Positions 34,849-44,271 of a DNA stretch of 56,319 nt are shown here, piece by piece. Below the pieces are notes generated by a model. The model saw nothing but the letters and a program-made list of their open reading frames with translations, searched no databases and had not been told where the DNA came from. The stretch spans positions 1 through 56,319 of the forward strand of contig JAGLTB010000120.1 in the NCBI GenBank assembly GCA_023270155.1. Direction: 5' to 3'. Both the position numbers and the translations under genes were made by a program. This stretch comes from Candidatus Heimdallarchaeota archaeon (GTDB lineage Archaea; Asgardarchaeota; Heimdallarchaeia; Heimdallarchaeales; Heimdallarchaeaceae). Numbering within the stretch: position 1 is the first letter of the stretch; every line of letters begins with the position of its first letter.

Positions 34849-35274
34849 GTGAACGTTTTGTTGGCTTTACCAATAATTCAAGCAGAAGAGTTGGACAGAA
34901 TCGAAGAATCAAAAGAAGGGATCATCTTTGCGCGAAAGAGGATAAAAGAGCTTGAGAATAGCCTTATTTTTCTGAATGATTTGTACAATCAGAGTTTGAT
35001 CATTTTACTTGATCAATTAAAAGATAAACAAAAGCAAATATTCTTTGCAGCATCAAAGATTCTAACTAAAAAGAATATATCTTTGAATAAACTATCAGAC
35101 ATGCTTTCGGAAAGATTTGATTCATCATTCTCTACTATCAAATGGAATCTAACGAAACTTAGAGATATTGGCTTCTTCGAAACATTTGGTGAAAGAGGAA
35201 ATACTAAGACTATTCTAATGTTGACACATCTTGGTCTCTCACTTTATTCAAATTTTGCGCAAACTGGAAACTAA
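34849..35274 (+). CDS. Winged-helix DNA-binding protein, 141 aa
   Basis: A small winged-helix protein with a helical N-terminus. Residues 60-125 contain KILTKKNISLNKLSDMLSER, then SSFSTIKWNLTKLRDIGFFET and a wing GERGNTKTILMLT, the usual order for MarR/ArsR-like or TrmB-like domains. It is divergent from the ATPase/coiled-coil operon and shares its upstream region, so it could regulate that operon. The start is uncertain. The frame allows a GTG at 34849 with no good ribosome binding site, while a strong GAGGTGA (34828-34834) precedes an ATG at 34839 that is in another frame and stops after 38 codons. Confidence 0.6.
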   Translation: MNVLLALPIIQAEELDRIEESKEGIIFARKRIKELENSLIFLNDLYNQSLIILLDQLKDKQKQIFFAASKILTKKNISLNKLSDMLSERFDSSFSTIKWNLTKLRDIGFFETFGERGNTKTILMLTHLGLSLYSNFAQTGN

Positions 35275-35330
35275 ATTGTAAAAACACAAAACAATAAATG
35301 GTATATGCACAAAAGTAAAATGGTTGAGAA

Positions 35331-36251
35331 ATGAAATCTGATTTCCATCAATATAAAAAATCAGGAATGATCTTAGCGGATGCTTTGAAACTTGCTGAGG
35401 AAATTACAGAGCCAGGGATAGAACTTATTGACATCGCTGAAAAAGTAGAAAATTTCATTCGAAATCAGTCAGCTCAACCTGCTTTCCCAGTCAATATCTC
35501 AATTAATGAGATAGCAGCTCATTATTCCCCTGTGGTAAACGATGACAGCACAATTCCTGAGGGATCAATTGTAAAAATTGATGCAGGGGTTTCGGTAGAT
35601 GGGTTTCTTACAGATGCAGCTCGAACCTTCATTTTCGATGATAAATGGACTAAGATGAAGCTTCTTGCTGAAACTGCTCTAGAAAATGCACTAAAAGCAA
35701 TTAAACCGAATGATAGTGTTTTCATTGTTGGAGAAATAATTGAGAAGACAATTAAGAAAGACGGATATAAACCAATAGTGAATCTCAGTGGTCATTTAAT
35801 GACACGATATTCGTTACATGGAGGAGTCTCAATACCAAATTACAAAATTTCAAATGAAGCAAGAGATGATTCACATAGATTTATTCCTGGAAACGTTTAT
35901 GCAGTAGAACCTTTTGTAACTACAGGAGCTGGAAAGGTATTTGATGATAAAAATATGACAATTTACAGGCATTATAGAGATTTCAAGAAAAACGAAATTC
36001 CTGAAGAAGTTGAGGAAATCTATCTATATATGAAACAAAGCTTTTGCAATTTACCTTTTAGTTGGAGATGGATTTATAACTCAGGTTTCAGCCTAAAACA
36101 AATTGAAAGAGCAAAAGAAGTTTTTCTTAGTAAGAACATTGTACATGGATATCCTGTCTTGGTTGAATCAGAATTCGCTCCAGTTACGCAGGCAGAAGAG
36201 ACTATCTACGTTAATGAAAACGATATAGTAATTCTAACCAATACAAAATAG
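35331..36251 (+). CDS. map: Methionine aminopeptidase, type II
   Basis: Removes the N-terminal methionine from new proteins. The metal- and substrate-binding residues of the archaeal/eukaryotic MetAP2 family are in place: His64 in AAHYSP, Asp84 and Asp95 in KIDAGVSVDGFLTDAA, His155 in LSGH, a Glu in AVEPF, and a Glu in TQAEETIYV near the C-terminus. The 306 residues are close to archaeal MetAP2 length, and the insert of about 60 residues between the last two ligands that defines type II is present. It is a single gene converging on the M24 peptidase gene. Confidence 0.93.
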   Translation: MKSDFHQYKKSGMILADALKLAEEITEPGIELIDIAEKVENFIRNQSAQPAFPVNISINEIAAHYSPVVNDDSTIPEGSIVKIDAGVSVDGFLTDAARTFIFDDKWTKMKLLAETALENALKAIKPNDSVFIVGEIIEKTIKKDGYKPIVNLSGHLMTRYSLHGGVSIPNYKISNEARDDSHRFIPGNVYAVEPFVTTGAGKVFDDKNMTIYRHYRDFKKNEIPEEVEEIYLYMKQSFCNLPFSWRWIYNSGFSLKQIERAKEVFLSKNIVHGYPVLVESEFAPVTQAEETIYVNENDIVILTNTK

Positions 36252-36290
36252 CTTGCAAATCTCAATTAATATTTTAAAAAGTAAAAGAGA

Positions 36291-37475
36291 TTAGATGATT
36301 AAATCTTCAAGTTCTCTTGGGTAGGGAGTAATATGATCTGATCCGTCTTCAGTGATGATAACGGTTTCAGAATGTCTGAATCCTCCGAATTTATATTCGT
36401 AGATCCCAGGCTCACATGTTAATACCATCCCTGGTTTCATGATTTCATCTACACCTATATCTAGAAATGGAGCTTCATGGCCTTCTAGACCTATCGCATG
36501 ACCAGTGTGGTGTTGAGTTAGGTTTTTCAAACCCTCTTCTTTGAAAACTGCAATTGCAGCTTTGTCAACTGCACTGCATGGAATACCAGGTTTGAATGCT
36601 TCTAAAGCAGCATCTTGTGCTTTTTTCATTACATTGAAATATCGTCTTTGTTTATCACTAGGTTTTCCAATGAACATCGTTCTTTCGAGTTCTGATAGAT
36701 AACCAGATATATTAGCAGATGCACCTGTTACAAGAACATCGCCTTTTTTGAAAGCAGTTTTCTGCAATACTGAATGAGGGATAGCAGACCATTCACCTAT
36801 TTGCCCTCTGTAACCTGCACCAGCTGGTAAAAAGCTTCTAGGGATAAATCCTTCTAAATCTTCTAACATTTTCTTTGAAGCTTCCATGCTTGCTTGTAAT
36901 GAAACATCCACTTCATTCTTTCCTTCTGCAGTATACTCTTGCAGTAATCGATGAGCTAAATCACCATATTTAGCAGATATTCTAATCAGATTCAATTCTT
37001 CTTTATCTTTTATTTTTCGAATTTGTGGAATTAAACTGGAATGGATTTCTGTCTTAGCTTTGTTTCCAATAAGATCTGTTAGCTTTGGTCCTTCATAACC
37101 CCAATAATTTGAAAATGAAGGTGCTTCCATTCCAATCTTTAAATTAGTAATCTTATTTTCCACGAGTTTATCAACGAATATTTTTGCAGGATGTTTTTCA
37201 TCTGGGTACTCAAAGTATAATTCTCGATGAATCCAAGGAATTTTTTCCATTAAATGTTCTTTTTCCAATCTAGGGACAAAAAACCACGGATCATCTAGTG
37301 CAGGTAGTACAAAAGCAATTGGTCTTTCTGTTGGAATAAAATGATATCCAGTCAGATAGTAAATAGAGAGAGGACTGAAAAAAATCATTGATCCTAAATC
37401 GTTATTTTTACAAAAATTTTGAATTTTACCTATTCTTTTTTTTTGATTTTCTTTTGAAATTGCATATTTATTCAT
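36291..37475 (-). CDS. M24-family peptidase (Xaa-Pro aminopeptidase-like)
   Basis: A 394-residue pita-bread-fold protein: creatinase-like N-terminal domain (1-150) and M24 catalytic domain. The downstream metal-ligand motifs are present (HHTGHAIGLEGHE, LTCEPGIYEY, RHSETVIIT). The first two ligands differ: where prolidases have D-x-G and S-D-x-x-R-T, this has VTGASANISGYLSELERT, with no first Asp and Glu in place of the second. Similar variants exist in M24 subfamilies, so the protein may use one metal, or be a creatinase-like hydrolase rather than a dipeptidase. The start ATG has a good GGAGTGA. It is the last of three minus-strand genes with short gaps. Confidence 0.82.
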   Translation of the reverse strand: MNKYAISKENQKKRIGKIQNFCKNNDLGSMIFFSPLSIYYLTGYHFIPTERPIAFVLPALDDPWFFVPRLEKEHLMEKIPWIHRELYFEYPDEKHPAKIFVDKLVENKITNLKIGMEAPSFSNYWGYEGPKLTDLIGNKAKTEIHSSLIPQIRKIKDKEELNLIRISAKYGDLAHRLLQEYTAEGKNEVDVSLQASMEASKKMLEDLEGFIPRSFLPAGAGYRGQIGEWSAIPHSVLQKTAFKKGDVLVTGASANISGYLSELERTMFIGKPSDKQRRYFNVMKKAQDAALEAFKPGIPCSAVDKAAIAVFKEEGLKNLTQHHTGHAIGLEGHEAPFLDIGVDEIMKPGMVLTCEPGIYEYKFGGFRHSETVIITEDGSDHITPYPRELEDLII

Positions 37476-37493
37476 ATCAATTCACTCCAAATT

Positions 37494-37940
37494 TTATGTG
37501 AATCCTATGACCGTACTTGTCGGAAGTACTTTACGGAGTTCAATTAGGTTAGGTTTGTATAAGTATGTTAAGCTTGGAGAATGATCCTCATTTTTGAAGT
37601 TTTCCCACGATTCTTTGTATTTATTGATGGCTTTACAAACAAGAAATTGATCTATTAAATCTCCAGTTATCACATAAGTTCCACTCCCTAAGTCTCTTCG
37701 TCTGATGATTAGAATTGGAAGATATACATCCTTGTATTTTTCTTTTGGACATAACTCCAGAAGGATTTGTACTTCTCTTTTATCGATATATAGTTGATCT
37801 TCTAATCTATTAACATAATTGAGATGGCCTTGTTCTGCCATCTGAAGAGTTACTCGATTCTTTGGTAGATGATTGTTCACTGAATCTATTTCATATTTCA
37901 GGAATTTACTCAGCTTATCATCAAAGCCCAAAAATTTCAC
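37494..37940 (-). CDS. UPF0216 / DUF61 family protein
   Basis: Resembles the archaeal UPF0216 (DUF61) family, whose function is unknown. The N-terminal NNHLPKNRVTLQ and the central ILIIRRRDLGSGTYVITGD fit the family pattern, as does the length of 148 residues. It starts at GTG five bases after the stop of the zinc-ribbon membrane protein gene and ends 18 bases before the M24 peptidase gene, so the three are one transcription unit. The protein is soluble. The family is archaea-specific as far as I know, which supports the archaeal origin of the window. Confidence 0.75.
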   Translation of the reverse strand: MKFLGFDDKLSKFLKYEIDSVNNHLPKNRVTLQMAEQGHLNYVNRLEDQLYIDKREVQILLELCPKEKYKDVYLPILIIRRRDLGSGTYVITGDLIDQFLVCKAINKYKESWENFKNEDHSPSLTYLYKPNLIELRKVLPTSTVIGFT

Positions 37941-37945
37941 CAGGT

Positions 37946-38776
37946 TTAATCAGAATATTTCCTTGGAAAGAATATTCTATCTACTCTGTTATATACTAGA
38001 TAGGAACCTGCTAAAAATGGTATGAATAGTGAGATTAAACTCACAAAAGCGAATATTATTACAGCTCCTGATAGGTAGCTTAGAAGTATATCTCTATTCT
38101 CGAAGGCTTGTGTTGCAAATATTAGAATTACTGCTATTGCACAGTTAACAATTACATCTATGAATATTGCATATATTATCCAGTTTCTAATTCCGGATTT
38201 GTTAGTAGAGTATGTTCTTGCAACCTTACCAACAAAAAAACCAACGAAGATTGCAAAAGGTATGCCTAAAATTATAGACAGTGAGTTAATATTTAATACA
38301 GTTGTTAAATCACTTGGAAATGTTGGATAAAGATCAAAATCCGCATCTATGAAATTTATTGATAAGAATGAAATTAGAAGATTCAACCCATAATGTAGTG
38401 TTGAAATAATTAATGTAAATAGAGTTACAAATAAGAATTTTCTTCCTATAGAAAATTGAATTTGTTTTGTTTCAGTGATATCAACAATTTCATCAGTTTT
38501 TGCCTTTTTCTTCTCTTTTTTCTTTGGTGCTTCTGGAATTTCAGGTAGTGCAACTTCTTTAGATTCTACCTCCGGAACATCTGGAGAATCAGGAACTTCA
38601 GGAGTAGCAGTAACACTGGGAACACTGGGAACACTGGGTAGATCCTTTACATCTTGTATTTTTTCTTCCTTCTCTGTTTCTGCTTGAGCAATTTCAAAAT
38701 CGCAGAAAACACACTTTTTAGTACCTTTTATATTTAGATTTCCACAATTGGAGCATCGATCAAATTCTTCACTCAT
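37946..38776 (-). CDS. Zinc-ribbon membrane protein with Pro/Val/Glu linker
   Basis: Residues 8-26 form a zinc ribbon (CSNCGNLN, then CVFCDFE). A 75-residue low-complexity linker rich in Pro, Val, Glu and Ser follows, including three PSV repeats coded by three identical 9-base units at 38612-38638. A Lys-rich patch (KKKEKKKAK) comes next, and then four or five membrane helices (about 125-270). The ribbon and linker should be cytoplasmic. No catalytic motif is visible, and such proteins are common and uncharacterised in archaea. It is the first gene of a minus-strand unit with DUF61 and an M24 peptidase. Confidence 0.65.
   Translation of the reverse strand: MSEEFDRCSNCGNLNIKGTKKCVFCDFEIAQAETEKEEKIQDVKDLPSVPSVPSVTATPEVPDSPDVPEVESKEVALPEIPEAPKKKEKKKAKTDEIVDITETKQIQFSIGRKFLFVTLFTLIISTLHYGLNLLISFLSINFIDADFDLYPTFPSDLTTVLNINSLSIILGIPFAIFVGFFVGKVARTYSTNKSGIRNWIIYAIFIDVIVNCAIAVILIFATQAFENRDILLSYLSGAVIIFAFVSLISLFIPFLAGSYLVYNRVDRIFFPRKYSD
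38612..38638 (+). repeat. Three tandem 9-base units (AACACTGGG)
   Basis: Exactly three copies of AACACTGGG inside the zinc-ribbon membrane protein gene, coding Pro-Ser-Val three times on the minus strand. The copies are identical at the DNA level, so this is a recent expansion in a low-complexity linker. Confidence 0.9.
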
Positions 38777-38830
38777 TAATAAATAGTATTGAGATTGAAA
38801 TTAAAAAAGTATCTGAAAAAACCTACTTTT

Positions 38831-40003
38831 TCAATAATCAACTTCATGTTGCTTAGAATCTTCAATCAATTTCTTGAACAATTCTTCTTGCTTTGAAGAT
38901 AACAGCATTGCTTCTTTTAATTTTTCCAGTAGATTTTTTTCTTCTTCAGACATTTTTTCTGGAATATCGTAGTGGATGACTGCAAGGAAATCTCCATAAT
39001 TCATACCGTACGAAGTCTTGCGTTTGATACCTTTTCTTTGTAAACGTAAAATGCTTCCTTCTTTGGTTTTTTTTGGTATCTTAATTTTCTCAGGACCATA
39101 TAGGGTGGGTATGGTCAAATTTCCACCAAGGATTGCAAGTGGGAAGGGAATTGAGATTTCAACAATTATATTATCACCTTGTCTTTTATAGAAAGGATGA
39201 GACTCAACAATTAATCTAACATAAAGATCTCCTCGTCCACCACCTAGTCGTCCTTCTTCGCCTTTGCTTTTAACCCTGAGACGAAAGCCAGAATCAACAC
39301 CTGGAGGAATTTCTAGTTTGATTTTTTCATTTTCCTTTGAACGTCCGGATCCTCTACATTCTTTACATGGTTTATTTATTGTTTCTCCTTTCCCTCTGCA
39401 TGTACTGCAGGCTTGTTGCGAGATATATCTAGTGAAACCCATCTGACGCTCAACTGTTTCCACTCCAGAACCTTGGCAGTTTTTACATGTTTTTGGAGAG
39501 GTTCCTTTTTGTGCTCCAGAGCCATTGCATTCAGTACACTCTTTCTTAATTGGAACTTCTACAACTTTTTTAGTTCCATAAACTGCATCTTCGAAAGATA
39601 TTTCATAGTTCATTAGAAGATCAGAACCGGACTGAGGTCCTGCAGGACGACGACGTTGTCTTCCACCAAAGAACATGCTGAAAAGATCATCTCCCATAAA
39701 ATCATCTCTGAAAAGTGAGGAGAATAAATCAGATATTGAAGAAAAATCTCTTGCGTTTACTCCAGAGAAATTAGATTGAACACCAGCGAATCCAAAACGA
39801 TCATACGAACCTCTCTTTTGGGGGTCAGATAAAATCTCATAAGCTTCACTAGCTTCTTTAAATTTCTCTGCAGCTTTTGGATCATCAGGATTTCTATCAG
39901 GATGATTTTCCATTGCTTTCTTCCGAAAAGCTTTCTTTAACTCGTCTTCAGTAGCAGCTTTGGATACGCCTAAAACCTCGTAGTAATCTTTTTTTTCAGA
40001 CAT
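38831..40003 (-). CDS. dnaJ: Co-chaperone DnaJ (Hsp40)
   Basis: A full-length type I DnaJ of 390 residues. The J domain has the HPD motif (NHPDRNPDD) that stimulates DnaK. A Gly/Phe-rich stretch with GFAGV follows, then four CxxCxGxG-type zinc motifs (CTECNGSG, CKNCQGSG, CSTCRGKG, CKECRGSG) and the C-terminal substrate-binding domains. It lies 88 bases after dnaK on the same strand, in the order dnaK-dnaJ. Confidence 0.96.
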   Translation of the reverse strand: MSEKKDYYEVLGVSKAATEDELKKAFRKKAMENHPDRNPDDPKAAEKFKEASEAYEILSDPQKRGSYDRFGFAGVQSNFSGVNARDFSSISDLFSSLFRDDFMGDDLFSMFFGGRQRRRPAGPQSGSDLLMNYEISFEDAVYGTKKVVEVPIKKECTECNGSGAQKGTSPKTCKNCQGSGVETVERQMGFTRYISQQACSTCRGKGETINKPCKECRGSGRSKENEKIKLEIPPGVDSGFRLRVKSKGEEGRLGGGRGDLYVRLIVESHPFYKRQGDNIIVEISIPFPLAILGGNLTIPTLYGPEKIKIPKKTKEGSILRLQRKGIKRKTSYGMNYGDFLAVIHYDIPEKMSEEEKNLLEKLKEAMLLSSKQEELFKKLIEDSKQHEVDY

Positions 40004-40091
40004 GAATTATCACTATCATAACTTGAGAGTATGCAATGTAAAAAAATAGAGATAAAAATATTATCGGTTTTTGAGATTTTACCAATAATAT

Positions 40092-41990
40092 CTATTCTTC
40101 ATCTTCAACAGGCTCATAGTCGACATCAATAACCTGTTCTTCATCAATGTCAGCTTGTGGTGCTGGACCAGGTTCACCTGGATCTCCAGGTCCATAAGGT
40201 ACATCTCCTGGCTGAGGACCACCGGGAGCTTGACCAGTTTCAGCGTAAATTCTTTGTGAAATCTGCATTATCTCCTGTATGAGTTCTTCAGTCTTAGCTT
40301 TTATTTCTTCAACATTGTCAGCTTCTATAATCTTCTTCAATGTCTCAGCTTTTTCTTCAATTGCAGATTTTTCAGAATCAGAGATTTTGTCTTCCAAATC
40401 TTTAATTGTTTTTTCGGAAGTATAAATTGCTTGCTCCGCAGTATTTTTAGCTTCGATAAGTTCTCTACGCACTGTGTCTTCTTCTTTGTATTTTTCAGAA
40501 TCAGTTTTCATCTTCTCGATATCATCATCAGAAAGATGAGATGATTGAATAACGATGCTTTGTTCTTTTCCTGTCCCAAGATCTTTCGCAGATACTTGAA
40601 GGATACCATTGGCATCCATATCAAAGGAAACCTCAACTTGGGGTACTCCTCTAGGAGCTGGAGGGATTCCAACAAGCTGAAACTGACCCAATGTTATATT
40701 GTCAGCAGCCATAGTTCTCTCTCCTTGAAGAACATGAATTTCTACAGATGATTGCATATCTGCAGCAGTTGTGAATACATTTTTCTTTGTTACAGGAATA
40801 GTTGTGTTTCGTTCAATGAGAGGAGTCATAACTTGACCTAGTGTTTCTACACCTAGGGTTAGTGGAGTTACATCCAAAAGAAGAATATCTTTTACTTCAC
40901 CTGCTAAGACAGCGGCTTGAACTGCAGCACCAAGAGCAACAACTTCTTCAGGTGCAACACCTTTGTAAGGTTCTAATCCGAATAGTTCTTTTGTCATATC
41001 TCTAATCATCGGCATTCTAGTAGCACCCCCAACAAGAATTACTTCGTCTAAATCACCTTGTTTTATTTTTGCATCCTGCATAGCCTGTTTAGAGGGCCCC
41101 ATACATTTCTCAACCAAATCCTTAGTCAAATCTTCGAATCTAGCTCTTGATAATTCTAAATCAAGATGTTTAGGACCAGATGCATCAGCGGTGATATATG
41201 GAAGACTGATTTTTGTTGTTAGTTTAGAAGTTAACTCAATTTTTGCTTCTTCAGCAGCATCCTTTAGTCGTTGAATAACCTTGGATTCTTTTGAGAGGTC
41301 TATACCTTCTTTCTCCAAGAATTCCTTAATAATCCAATCAATAATGTGTTGATCCCAATCATCACCTCCCAAGAGGTTATTACCACTTGTTGCAATTACT
41401 TTAAACAGACCATCATCTAGTTCTAGGATGGAAACATCAAATGTCCCACCACCAAGATCAAAAACTAGTATCCTTTCAGCAACTTCTTTGTCTAAACCGT
41501 AAGCTAATGCACTAGCTGTGGGTTCATTAACAATTCTAAGAACCTCCAAACCAGCTATTTCTCCAGCATCTTTAGTTGCCTGTCTTTGAGAATCACTAAA
41601 ATATGCAGGAACAGTAACTACAGCTTTCTTGATTTTTTGTCCTAAATAGGATTCTGCATCTTCTTTCATTTTGGTCAGAATCATAGCTGAAATTTCTTCA
41701 GGTCTATATTCTTTGTCATCTACTTTGAATCTAAATTCAGTACCCATTTTTCTTTTAATACTTCTAATAGTTCTGTCAGGAAGAGCTATTGCTTGTCTTT
41801 TAGCTTGTATCCCTACAGTGCGAGTACCGTCTTCATTGAATGTTATAACACTAGGAGTAAGTCTCCCACCTTCAAGATTTGGGATAATCTCAGGTTTTCC
41901 AGCTACCATATAAGCGATACCGGAATTAGTTGTTCCTAAATCAATACCAACTACAAGCTCTTTCTTTGTTTCTTTACTCAAATCTTTCAC
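40092..41990 (-). CDS. dnaK: Chaperone DnaK (Hsp70)
   Basis: ATP-dependent Hsp70 chaperone, 632 residues. The ATPase domain has phosphate-1 loop [26 protein letters not shown] and VGGATRMPM. The linker [15 protein letters not shown] and the beta-sandwich substrate domain follow, and the C-terminus is a Gly/Pro/Asp/Glu-rich tail. The start is GTG at 41990. The gene is preceded by a clear BRE/TATA box (42025-42038) and followed by dnaJ. No grpE gene is found next to them, though many archaeal and bacterial dnaK operons carry one. Archaeal dnaK genes are generally thought to come from bacteria. Confidence 0.97.
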   Translation of the reverse strand: MKDLSKETKKELVVGIDLGTTNSGIAYMVAGKPEIIPNLEGGRLTPSVITFNEDGTRTVGIQAKRQAIALPDRTIRSIKRKMGTEFRFKVDDKEYRPEEISAMILTKMKEDAESYLGQKIKKAVVTVPAYFSDSQRQATKDAGEIAGLEVLRIVNEPTASALAYGLDKEVAERILVFDLGGGTFDVSILELDDGLFKVIATSGNNLLGGDDWDQHIIDWIIKEFLEKEGIDLSKESKVIQRLKDAAEEAKIELTSKLTTKISLPYITADASGPKHLDLELSRARFEDLTKDLVEKCMGPSKQAMQDAKIKQGDLDEVILVGGATRMPMIRDMTKELFGLEPYKGVAPEEVVALGAAVQAAVLAGEVKDILLLDVTPLTLGVETLGQVMTPLIERNTTIPVTKKNVFTTAADMQSSVEIHVLQGERTMAADNITLGQFQLVGIPPAPRGVPQVEVSFDMDANGILQVSAKDLGTGKEQSIVIQSSHLSDDDIEKMKTDSEKYKEEDTVRRELIEAKNTAEQAIYTSEKTIKDLEDKISDSEKSAIEEKAETLKKIIEADNVEEIKAKTEELIQEIMQISQRIYAETGQAPGGPQPGDVPYGPGDPGEPGPAPQADIDEEQVIDVDYEPVEDEE

Positions 41991-42024
41991 CTTAAAGTAA
42001 TAGTAAATTTTTTTCTAAACTAAC

Positions 42025-42038
42025 GTATAAAGTCGCCT
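42025..42038 (-). promoter_or_regulatory. BRE/TATA promoter of dnaK
   Basis: Read on the minus strand: GGCGAC followed by CTTTATAC. Transcription is expected near 42003, about 13 bases before the GTG start. No clear heat-shock operator is visible. The rest of 42040-42260 is AT-rich and, apart from the promoter of the next plus-strand gene near 42228, shows only two ORFs of 12 and 30 codons that I do not count as genes. Confidence 0.5.
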
Positions 42039-42264
42039 TTTACTGATATATATATCTTGCCATTTGTTTATTTCCAAAACCTATGGGGGAAGAAGAATAT
42101 ATTGTTTGTTGGCAGAAATAAAAGATATTAAAGTGTTAGAATGGTTGAATTGGAATCCGTTGATAGGGTAAGAAATAGAATAAATACAAATTCCATTCTT
42201 CTCTATCCAAATTGCTTAAGTAAAAAGATTTAAAGCTATAAAAAACAATATTTAGGTAATAACA

Positions 42265-43077
42265 ATGCCTTCTGAATCTTCTCCTAAAAACTACTATTAC
42301 CTGAAAAGTAAGCATTGTTTTAAAGGCACTATCTATGAATTTCCTTTCATGTCCATCGATGAAACTAATCTTTTCGCTGACTTTTTCAAACCAATTTTAC
42401 AACTCCATCCAATCGAAGAATCAGGAATAACACTTCTACCCGTTGATACTCTTTTCTATCATCTGCGTTTGTTCATTCTTGATCAATTAAACTGGAACAT
42501 TGAAATTGTGAAGCTTTTTCAATCCTCCTACATACTTGTGGATACAGGCGCAATTGAAGTAGGTTATTCTGAAGATTTTCTTAGGGATGTAAAAAACTTC
42601 CTTCTTCTATTTGAGAAAGCTGAACCAGAAGAGTTTATTCATTACTTTTTCGCTGATGCAAAGCTTAGAGGGAAAAGTTTCATTGAGTCTCTGTTTGTCA
42701 GGCTGTATGATTTCGAACCTACCCGAGAACAAATGGATGAACTCTTTCAGGCATTTGTTATTTTCCGCGACAATCCTGCATATTTCCAGTTTCTATACTT
42801 TGCAAAGTTTATCCTTCTTACTGATCTTGATGAAATTGAGTTTTATGTCAAACCCTTTCGAGCGAAGCAATTCAAAGAAGATATTCCTTGGTTAGCGAGA
42901 AGTGTTTTTGATGAAACTGCTATCGAAATCGATGAGCATGGAAATGAAATCGAGAGAGTTGTCAAGTATGTTAAATGTAAAAACTGTGGACATGAAGACG
43001 ATGAGTCTCTAGGTATTTGTCCTATCTGTACCGAAAAATATGACTGGTACAAAGCTGAAGACAAAAAATCAAATTAA
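42265..43077 (+). CDS. Zinc-ribbon protein, 270 aa, unknown function
   Basis: I do not recognise the body of this protein. Residues 1-230 are soluble and mixed in structure, rich in Phe and other aromatics, with no known motif. Residues 240-260 are a zinc ribbon: CKNCGHEDDESLGICPIC. A C-terminal ribbon suggests contact with nucleic acid or another protein. A TATA-like GATTTAAAG lies about 30 bases before the ATG. The gene is divergent from dnaK, with 274 bases between them. Confidence 0.6.
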   Translation: MPSESSPKNYYYLKSKHCFKGTIYEFPFMSIDETNLFADFFKPILQLHPIEESGITLLPVDTLFYHLRLFILDQLNWNIEIVKLFQSSYILVDTGAIEVGYSEDFLRDVKNFLLLFEKAEPEEFIHYFFADAKLRGKSFIESLFVRLYDFEPTREQMDELFQAFVIFRDNPAYFQFLYFAKFILLTDLDEIEFYVKPFRAKQFKEDIPWLARSVFDETAIEIDEHGNEIERVVKYVKCKNCGHEDDESLGICPICTEKYDWYKAEDKKSN

Positions 43078-43117
43078 TATTAAATTATCTCAATTCTGAT
43101 GTTCATAGACAATGACA

Positions 43118-43227
43118 GTTTTTATAAATAAGTTAAAGGGATTTAGTATTACCTTATCTGTAGAACTAGATAATGTTAATGGGATCTATAGTTGTTCATG
43201 TATTTATTATAAAATAGAGAAAAAAAA
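43118..43227 (+). ncRNA. Possible small RNA between convergent genes
   Basis: A TATA-like TTTTTATAAATAA near 43118-43130 is followed by a small hairpin (TTATCT at 43154-43159 pairing with AGATAA at 43168-43173). A terminator-like hairpin and T run follow at 43228-43258. No ORF of useful length is present. The layout promoter-hairpin-terminator would suit a short RNA of about 100 bases, but each element is weak in AT-rich DNA. Confidence 0.2.
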
Positions 43228-43258
43228 GGAGTAAATGAAAAATTAGACTCCGCTTTTT
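43228..43258. terminator. Bidirectional hairpin/T-run terminator
   Basis: GGAGT (43228-43232) pairs with ACTCC (43247-43251), flanked by a run of A on the left and TTTTT on the right. It lies between two convergent genes and could end transcription from both sides. Confidence 0.4.
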
Positions 43259-43299
43259 ATTGGTTTATCTTCAAGTCTAAATCTATTTCTACGTTTCTT

Positions 43300-44271
43300 T
43301 TACTTTTTGTAATAAGGAGATTTTCTTATAAGAACTGTTCGAGCGAGAGGACGAACTAGTTTGATAACAAAACGACGAAAACCTATTTGTTTTCTATATA
43401 CTCTTATGAAATCATTAAAAGTATGTTCCTGGAATTTCAATAACTCTTGAGCTTCTTTAGTATCCATCCAATCGCAGTGATAATAATCATCTTCTGTTGT
43501 CACTGGTTTGAATACCTCTTCAGGTAACATTCCAATACCAAACGCTTCAAGCATCTTTGAAACAAATTCTCCTTGAAGTAATTTATTTCCTTTGCCACCA
43601 CCTATGAAAAGAGTTTTACCTATTACTTTAGCATCCATTGCATTTACACAAGCTAAGGCAACATCTCTAGTATCAACAGTCTCAATTCTTTGATCAAGAG
43701 GTATATCAAACATGATATCAGGAATCTTCCAAGACATCTCAAAAGGAGTTACAGCTGCAAATCTTAGAATGACCCACTTCAATAAACTCTTTTTCAATCT
43801 TCCCTCCATTTCCACTTTATGTTGAGCATAATTATCATATTCTAAAGGATCAATTGGATCATCAATTCTGGTTGGAGGTTGGAATTTCATTCTATTACCA
43901 TGAACAGCAATTGATGATGCATAAACAAATTTTGGAGGAACAACCATACTTTCCGCTGCTTGAATTAAATAAGTAGAACCTTTTACATTTACATCATAAG
44001 CTAGCTCTGGACGTTCATAAGCTAATGGCGGTATTATTGCAGCTAGATGAATTATCCAATCAATTCCATAAACAATTTTCTCCACCGTTTTTTCATCCCG
44101 AATATCACCCCAAATAGTTTCAAAATCCCCTTTTTGTTTCAATCGTGACTCAATAGCAACATTTCTAGGATTTTTCACATCAAAACAGCGAACAGTATGA
44201 CCTCGTTCTAGAAGAAGTGTCAAAGTTCGTTGTCCAACGTTGCCAAAAGCACCTGTTAGTAAGACCTTCAT
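43300..44271 (-). CDS. NAD-dependent epimerase/dehydratase (extended SDR)
   Basis: A 323-residue extended short-chain dehydrogenase of the nucleotide-sugar epimerase/3-beta-HSD group. The N-terminal dinucleotide motif is GAFGNVGQ, the acidic residue FD after strand 2 points to NAD rather than NADP, and the active site shows YASSIAVHG followed by the Tyr-Lys pair YAQHK. HLAAIIPP is also typical. The substrate is probably a nucleotide sugar or a related alcohol but cannot be read. The end carries a basic, hydrophobic tail (FVIKLVRPLARTVLIRK) that could touch the membrane. Single gene with an ATG start. Confidence 0.85.
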   Translation of the reverse strand: MKVLLTGAFGNVGQRTLTLLLERGHTVRCFDVKNPRNVAIESRLKQKGDFETIWGDIRDEKTVEKIVYGIDWIIHLAAIIPPLAYERPELAYDVNVKGSTYLIQAAESMVVPPKFVYASSIAVHGNRMKFQPPTRIDDPIDPLEYDNYAQHKVEMEGRLKKSLLKWVILRFAAVTPFEMSWKIPDIMFDIPLDQRIETVDTRDVALACVNAMDAKVIGKTLFIGGGKGNKLLQGEFVSKMLEAFGIGMLPEEVFKPVTTEDDYYHCDWMDTKEAQELLKFQEHTFNDFIRVYRKQIGFRRFVIKLVRPLARTVLIRKSPYYKK

